A DNA stretch of 9,154 nucleotides from the NCBI GenBank assembly GCA_013695775.1, contig JACCZV010000233.1, positions 1-9,154 of the forward strand, read 5' to 3'. Every line of letters begins with the position of its first letter. Positions within the stretch are counted from its first letter, which is position 1. Source of the DNA: Chitinophagales bacterium. GTDB taxonomy: Bacteria > Bacteroidota > Bacteroidia > Chitinophagales > UBA10324. A program made the translations under genes and the position numbers. The notes under the pieces are model-generated. The model saw nothing but the letters and a program-made list of their open reading frames with translations, did no database searches and was not told the origin of the DNA. Below are positions 5,798-9,154 of the stretch, one piece after another.

Positions 5798-8752
5798 ATG
5801 TGGACAAGAGTTTTTTTGCCAATGCTGCTGACATTTATTCTTCTCATGGCACGCGTTGAGCCGAAGCTAAATGAAAATAAAATGCAGCCGGAAGAAGGGA
5901 TTCCCCCTTATTTATATGGGCAGTCGACATGGGCAGATTCACTCTTACAGACGATGACACTCGAAGAACGCATTGGGCAACTATTCATGGTAGCAGCCTA
6001 TTCAAGGTCAAATTCTGATCCGTCGCATGTTGCTGACCTCATTAAAAAGTATTCTATCGGTGGCGTGATCTTCATGCAGGGCGAGCCTTCAAAACAGGCA
6101 ATACTTACTAATTATTTTCAATCGATCTCTAAGGTACCCCTAATGATCGGGCAGGATGCGGAATGGGGCTTGTCTATGCGTATTGACAGCACTGTTGTGT
6201 TTCCCAGGGAGATAATGCTTGGTGCCATTCAAGACAACAACCTGATTTATGAATTTGGAAAAGAGATGGCCCGTGAATGCAAAAGGATAGGAGTAAACGT
6301 GAGCTTTTCTCCGGTAGTTGATATCAACAGCAACGCTCTGAATCCGGTAATAGGGGACCGTTCATTCGGAGAAAATAAATTAAATGTTGCATCGAAAGGA
6401 ATTATGTACATGCGTGGCCTGCAGGATGGTGGCGTGCTGGCATGCGCTAAACATTTCCCAGGCCACGGCGACACTGATAAAGATTCACACAAAACCCTTC
6501 CAACTGTGAGTGGTTCGCGTGCACGGCTTGACTCTATAGAACTGTTTCCTTTTCAGAAAATTATTGATGCCGGTGTGGGAAGTGTAATGATTGCACATCT
6601 GAATATTCCCTCTCTTGACAGCAATGTAAATCTTCCTTCTACTCTGTCGAAAAAAATTGTAACCGGCTTGTTAAAAGTTAATATGGGATTTAAAGGTTTG
6701 AGTTTTACAGATGCTTTGAATATGAAAGGAGTCACCGATTATTACCCTGCCGGGGAGGCTGATGTCAGAGCCTTGATTGCCGGCAATGATATACTTCTCT
6801 TTCCCGGTAACGTGTCAGGCGCTGTAGAAAAAATAAAAGAAGCCATACAACTTGGGACAATCACTCAGGACGAAATTGATTCACGGGTGCGTAAGATACT
6901 ACAGGCAAAATTCTGGTTAGATCTCAGCGATAGAAAAGCAATTGAAACAATTGGTCTTTACGATGATCTAAATAATGGCGCTGCTCTGTTATTAAAACAA
7001 AAACTATGTGAAAATGCGATAACCGTAGTTAAAAATAAACAAGACTTAATACCTATAAAAAAACTTGAAAGTTCTTCGTTCGCATCGGTTGCCGTTGGAG
7101 CAGCAGAACAATCGCCCTTTCAAAAGATGCTATCCAATTATGCAGCCGTCACACATTTTCAGATAAGCAAAAACGCCACGAATAAAGAATTTGAAAACCT
7201 GAAAAATATTCTTCTTCATTATGATACGGTATTCGTTGCTATTCAAAATATGTCAAGGTCGCCCGCAGCAAACTTTGGCATTACGCAAAACACGCGCAAC
7301 TTTATTAAGCTTCTATTAACTACACGCCTGAAGATTGTATTAACAGTGTTCGGCAGCCCATATTCCTTAGAATATTTCGACGATGCTGATTGGCTGGTTG
7401 ACGCTTATAACGATGATGTGGTTACACAACAGGTGGCAGCCCAGGTATTGTTCGGAGGTTTATCTTCAAAAGGCAGATTGCCTGTGACAGCATCAGGAAA
7501 AGCGGTGGCAGGTAGTGGTGTATCATCTGCAAGTCCGTTCCGGTTAAGCTATACACTGCCGGAAGCTGCGGGCATCAGCAGCCAGAAGCTGAGCGCAATT
7601 GATTCGCTGGTATTAGAAGCAATTCATGAACAGGCAACGCCGGGCTGCCAGGTATGGGTTGCAAAGGAGGGGAAGGTGATCTGGAAAAAATCTTATGGAA
7701 ATTTCACATACGATTTAAATCACGAAGTAGAAGACGATGATATCTACGACATTGCCTCTATTACTAAAATTGCAGCTACCACATTGATGGTTATGAAATT
7801 GTATGATGAGCGGAAGATCGATTTGAATAAAACCATTGCATCATATTTGCCGGAATTTAAAGATACTGACAAGGAAAATATTAAAATCCACCAGCTTCTT
7901 ACTCATGAAGCCGGATTTGTACCCTACTTCCCATTTTATAAGGCGACCCTCGATACTACAGGTAATTTAAAGAAATCGATTTATAGCAACATTAAGCAAG
8001 GTGATTACACCTTGCAGGTTACGCCCGATATTTTTATGAATAGAAATTATACTGATAGCATGTGGTACCAAATTGTCAATACACCACTGTTGTCGCCTGG
8101 AAAATACATATATAGTGATAATGATTTTTATATCCTGAAAAAAGTTGCGGAGAAAATTTCAGGAGAGCCTATGGATGATTTCTTAAAGAAACATTTTTAT
8201 GATCAGCTTGGATTAAGCAGGATGTCATTTAATCCATTAAAAGATTTTCAGGTGGAATCTTTCGTGCCGTCTAACTATGATTTCACCTTTAGGAAAGAAA
8301 TGCTTCAGGGCACTGTGCACGACCAGGGTGCGGCGATGCTGGGTGGAGTGGCAGGCCATGCCGGACTATTCTCTAATGCAGACGACCTGGGAACATTGAT
8401 GCAGATGCTTTTGAATAATGGATCATATGGCGGAAAAAAGTATTTAGATTCAACAACTGTTGCACGCTTTACAGGCCGCAATGGTTTCGGCAACCGCAGA
8501 GGCTTAGGCTTTGATAAGCCGGAGACAGAGATGGACAAGGCGAGCCCAGTCTGCGAGGGTGCATCTGCGGCTACTTTCGGTCACCAGGGCTTCACAGGTA
8601 CCTGCGTCTGGGCAGACCCTGAATCTCAGCTTATATATGTATTTCTTTCAAACAGAATTTTCCCTGATGATGAGAACAAGCGGCTGAATACGCTCGACAC
8701 ACGTATCAAAATTCACCAGGTGATATACGATGCGATGGGGGCTGGGGACTGA
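5798..8752 (+). CDS. Exported GH3 (NagZ-like) beta-N-acetylglucosaminidase fused to a serine beta-lactamase-fold hydrolase
   Basis: This is a 984-residue two-enzyme fusion. An N-terminal hydrophobic segment (about 5-18) after R4 looks like a signal peptide without a lipobox cysteine, suggesting a periplasmic protein. Residues about 45-375 form a GH3 barrel with the NagZ signature KHFPGHGDT (218-226) and the D229-S230-H231 acid/base dyad region; D305 in SFTDALNMKG is the expected nucleophile. Residues about 395-585 resemble the second GH3 domain of Gram-positive-type NagZ. Residues about 590-984 are a class C beta-lactamase/PBP-like (serine hydrolase, S12-type) domain with S654-I-T-K657, Y772-S-D and H929-Q-G, plus HDQGAAMLGGVAGHAG (841-856). 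The first half should remove GlcNAc from muropeptides. The second may be an AmiE-like muramyl-L-alanine amidase, a D,D-peptidase or an esterase. Together they fit peptidoglycan recycling, and the role of the second half is inferred. Confidence 0.92.
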   Translation: MWTRVFLPMLLTFILLMARVEPKLNENKMQPEEGIPPYLYGQSTWADSLLQTMTLEERIGQLFMVAAYSRSNSDPSHVADLIKKYSIGGVIFMQGEPSKQAILTNYFQSISKVPLMIGQDAEWGLSMRIDSTVVFPREIMLGAIQDNNLIYEFGKEMARECKRIGVNVSFSPVVDINSNALNPVIGDRSFGENKLNVASKGIMYMRGLQDGGVLACAKHFPGHGDTDKDSHKTLPTVSGSRARLDSIELFPFQKIIDAGVGSVMIAHLNIPSLDSNVNLPSTLSKKIVTGLLKVNMGFKGLSFTDALNMKGVTDYYPAGEADVRALIAGNDILLFPGNVSGAVEKIKEAIQLGTITQDEIDSRVRKILQAKFWLDLSDRKAIETIGLYDDLNNGAALLLKQKLCENAITVVKNKQDLIPIKKLESSSFASVAVGAAEQSPFQKMLSNYAAVTHFQISKNATNKEFENLKNILLHYDTVFVAIQNMSRSPAANFGITQNTRNFIKLLLTTRLKIVLTVFGSPYSLEYFDDADWLVDAYNDDVVTQQVAAQVLFGGLSSKGRLPVTASGKAVAGSGVSSASPFRLSYTLPEAAGISSQKLSAIDSLVLEAIHEQATPGCQVWVAKEGKVIWKKSYGNFTYDLNHEVEDDDIYDIASITKIAATTLMVMKLYDERKIDLNKTIASYLPEFKDTDKENIKIHQLLTHEAGFVPYFPFYKATLDTTGNLKKSIYSNIKQGDYTLQVTPDIFMNRNYTDSMWYQIVNTPLLSPGKYIYSDNDFYILKKVAEKISGEPMDDFLKKHFYDQLGLSRMSFNPLKDFQVESFVPSNYDFTFRKEMLQGTVHDQGAAMLGGVAGHAGLFSNADDLGTLMQMLLNNGSYGGKKYLDSTTVARFTGRNGFGNRRGLGFDKPETEMDKASPVCEGASAATFGHQGFTGTCVWADPESQLIYVFLSNRIFPDDENKRLNTLDTRIKIHQVIYDAMGAGD

Positions 8753-8840
8753 AGAATTCTTTTGTGAATACCGCCTGAGTAGTGGAAAAAACCATTTATA
8801 TAACTATAGATATTTGAAAAAACCAAAGTATTTTGCTGAA

Positions 8841-9154
8841 ATGAATACCCTCTACTTTGCCGATTGCCTTGATGTGCTGAAAGAGCTTGACCATGAGCAT
8901 GGAGGCAAAGGCTTTATTGACCTTATTTATATTGACCCGCCATTTAACAGCAAGCGCAATTACAATGTATTGTTTGAAAGCATTGACCTGAAAGATGCTA
9001 CTGCACAAAAGCAGGCATTTGCCGACACATGGAGCAACTATGCTTACATGGATACCTTACATGAAATTGGTGATCTTGATAAAGACCTTCACGATTTCTT
9101 AACAACATTGCATCACATAAGAATCAGCGACAGTGCGGTTGCCTACCTCACAAC
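8841..9154 (+). CDS. Site-specific DNA methyltransferase, N-terminal fragment (runs off window)
   Basis: The visible 104 residues begin MNTLYFADCLDVLKEL and contain the catalytic DPPF motif at residues 32-35, followed by NSKRNYNVLF. This is typical of amino-methyltransferases (N6-adenine or N4-cytosine) in which the catalytic motif precedes the S-adenosylmethionine-binding FxGxG motif, as in the beta group that includes type III Mod subunits. The FxGxG motif, target-recognition region and C-terminus lie beyond 9154, so neither target nor partners can be named. The ATG at 8841 is chosen because homologues typically begin a few residues before the D/N-x-L-x-x-L motif. The frame stays open upstream to an ATG at 8730, which overlaps the end of the GH3 fusion gene and would add 37 residues unlike the family. 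The gap to the preceding stop is 88 bases. Co-transcription with the preceding gene is possible, but functional linkage is not evident. Confidence 0.87.
   Translation, partial: MNTLYFADCLDVLKELDHEHGGKGFIDLIYIDPPFNSKRNYNVLFESIDLKDATAQKQAFADTWSNYAYMDTLHEIGDLDKDLHDFLTTLHHIRISDSAVAYLT

Noticed and set aside
6247..6492. 81-codon minus-strand frame within the GH3 domain
   Set aside because: It is antisense to the NagZ catalytic motif region, whose conservation explains the open frame.
8730..8840. Upstream in-frame ATG extending the methyltransferase by 37 residues
   Set aside because: The extension overlaps the end of the GH3 fusion gene and does not resemble methyltransferase N-termini, which usually start close to the point chosen at 8841.
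8796..9008. 70-codon minus-strand frame at the right end
   Set aside because: It is antisense to the methyltransferase start, including DPPF; the plus-strand reading is clearly the real one.
1..9154. CRISPR array, tRNA or rRNA genes, insertion sequence or transposase
   Set aside because: I found no regularly spaced repeats, no cloverleaf-like sequence, no rRNA signature and no transposase-like reading frame.

Overview
The window looks like chromosomal DNA from a member of the Bacteroidota (Bacteroidetes), probably near the Chitinophagales/Sphingobacteriales, although sequence alone does not fix the order. The evidence is a mutL gene followed by two rhomboid genes, a long-form QueA, a NagZ-type GH3 domain fused to a serine beta-lactamase-fold domain, and exact copies of the phylum's TAnnTTTG -7 promoter element in front of two genes. 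The DNA is moderately AT-rich by eye, with mostly short gaps between genes.

Layout. Positions 1-553 hold no supportable gene. They contain a 10-bp inverted repeat followed by a CTTGAT-containing repeat that resembles a dispersed intergenic element, plus an AT-rich possible terminator. Four genes on the minus strand follow. Read in the direction of transcription they are queA-like (5689-4448), mutL (4272-2425), a rhomboid protease with a long extramembrane insert (2283-1462), and a second rhomboid with a soluble C-terminal tail (1462-554). The two rhomboid genes share one base in a TGATG junction, so they are almost certainly co-transcribed and translationally coupled. mutL and the queA-like gene each have their own candidate promoter, and a candidate terminator lies between them. 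On the plus strand, divergent from queA, is a 984-residue exported GH3/serine-hydrolase fusion (5798-8752). After 88 bases comes the start of a DNA methyltransferase with a DPPF motif (8841 onward), which is cut by the window edge.

How the genes relate. mutL serves mismatch repair, but its C-terminal domain lacks the usual endonuclease metal-binding residues. The queA-like product belongs to the family that builds epoxyqueuosine in tRNA anticodons and carries an insertion of about 50 residues. The two rhomboids are intramembrane serine proteases with complete catalytic dyads. The GH3 fusion has the layout expected for peptidoglycan-fragment salvage: a NagZ-like GlcNAc-removing half followed by an AmiE/PBP-like serine-hydrolase half. 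The truncated methyltransferase at the right edge may open a restriction-modification or other defence module outside the window. That is the most likely place for anything undescribed. Within the window the genes mostly belong to recognisable families, and the interest lies in their variants.
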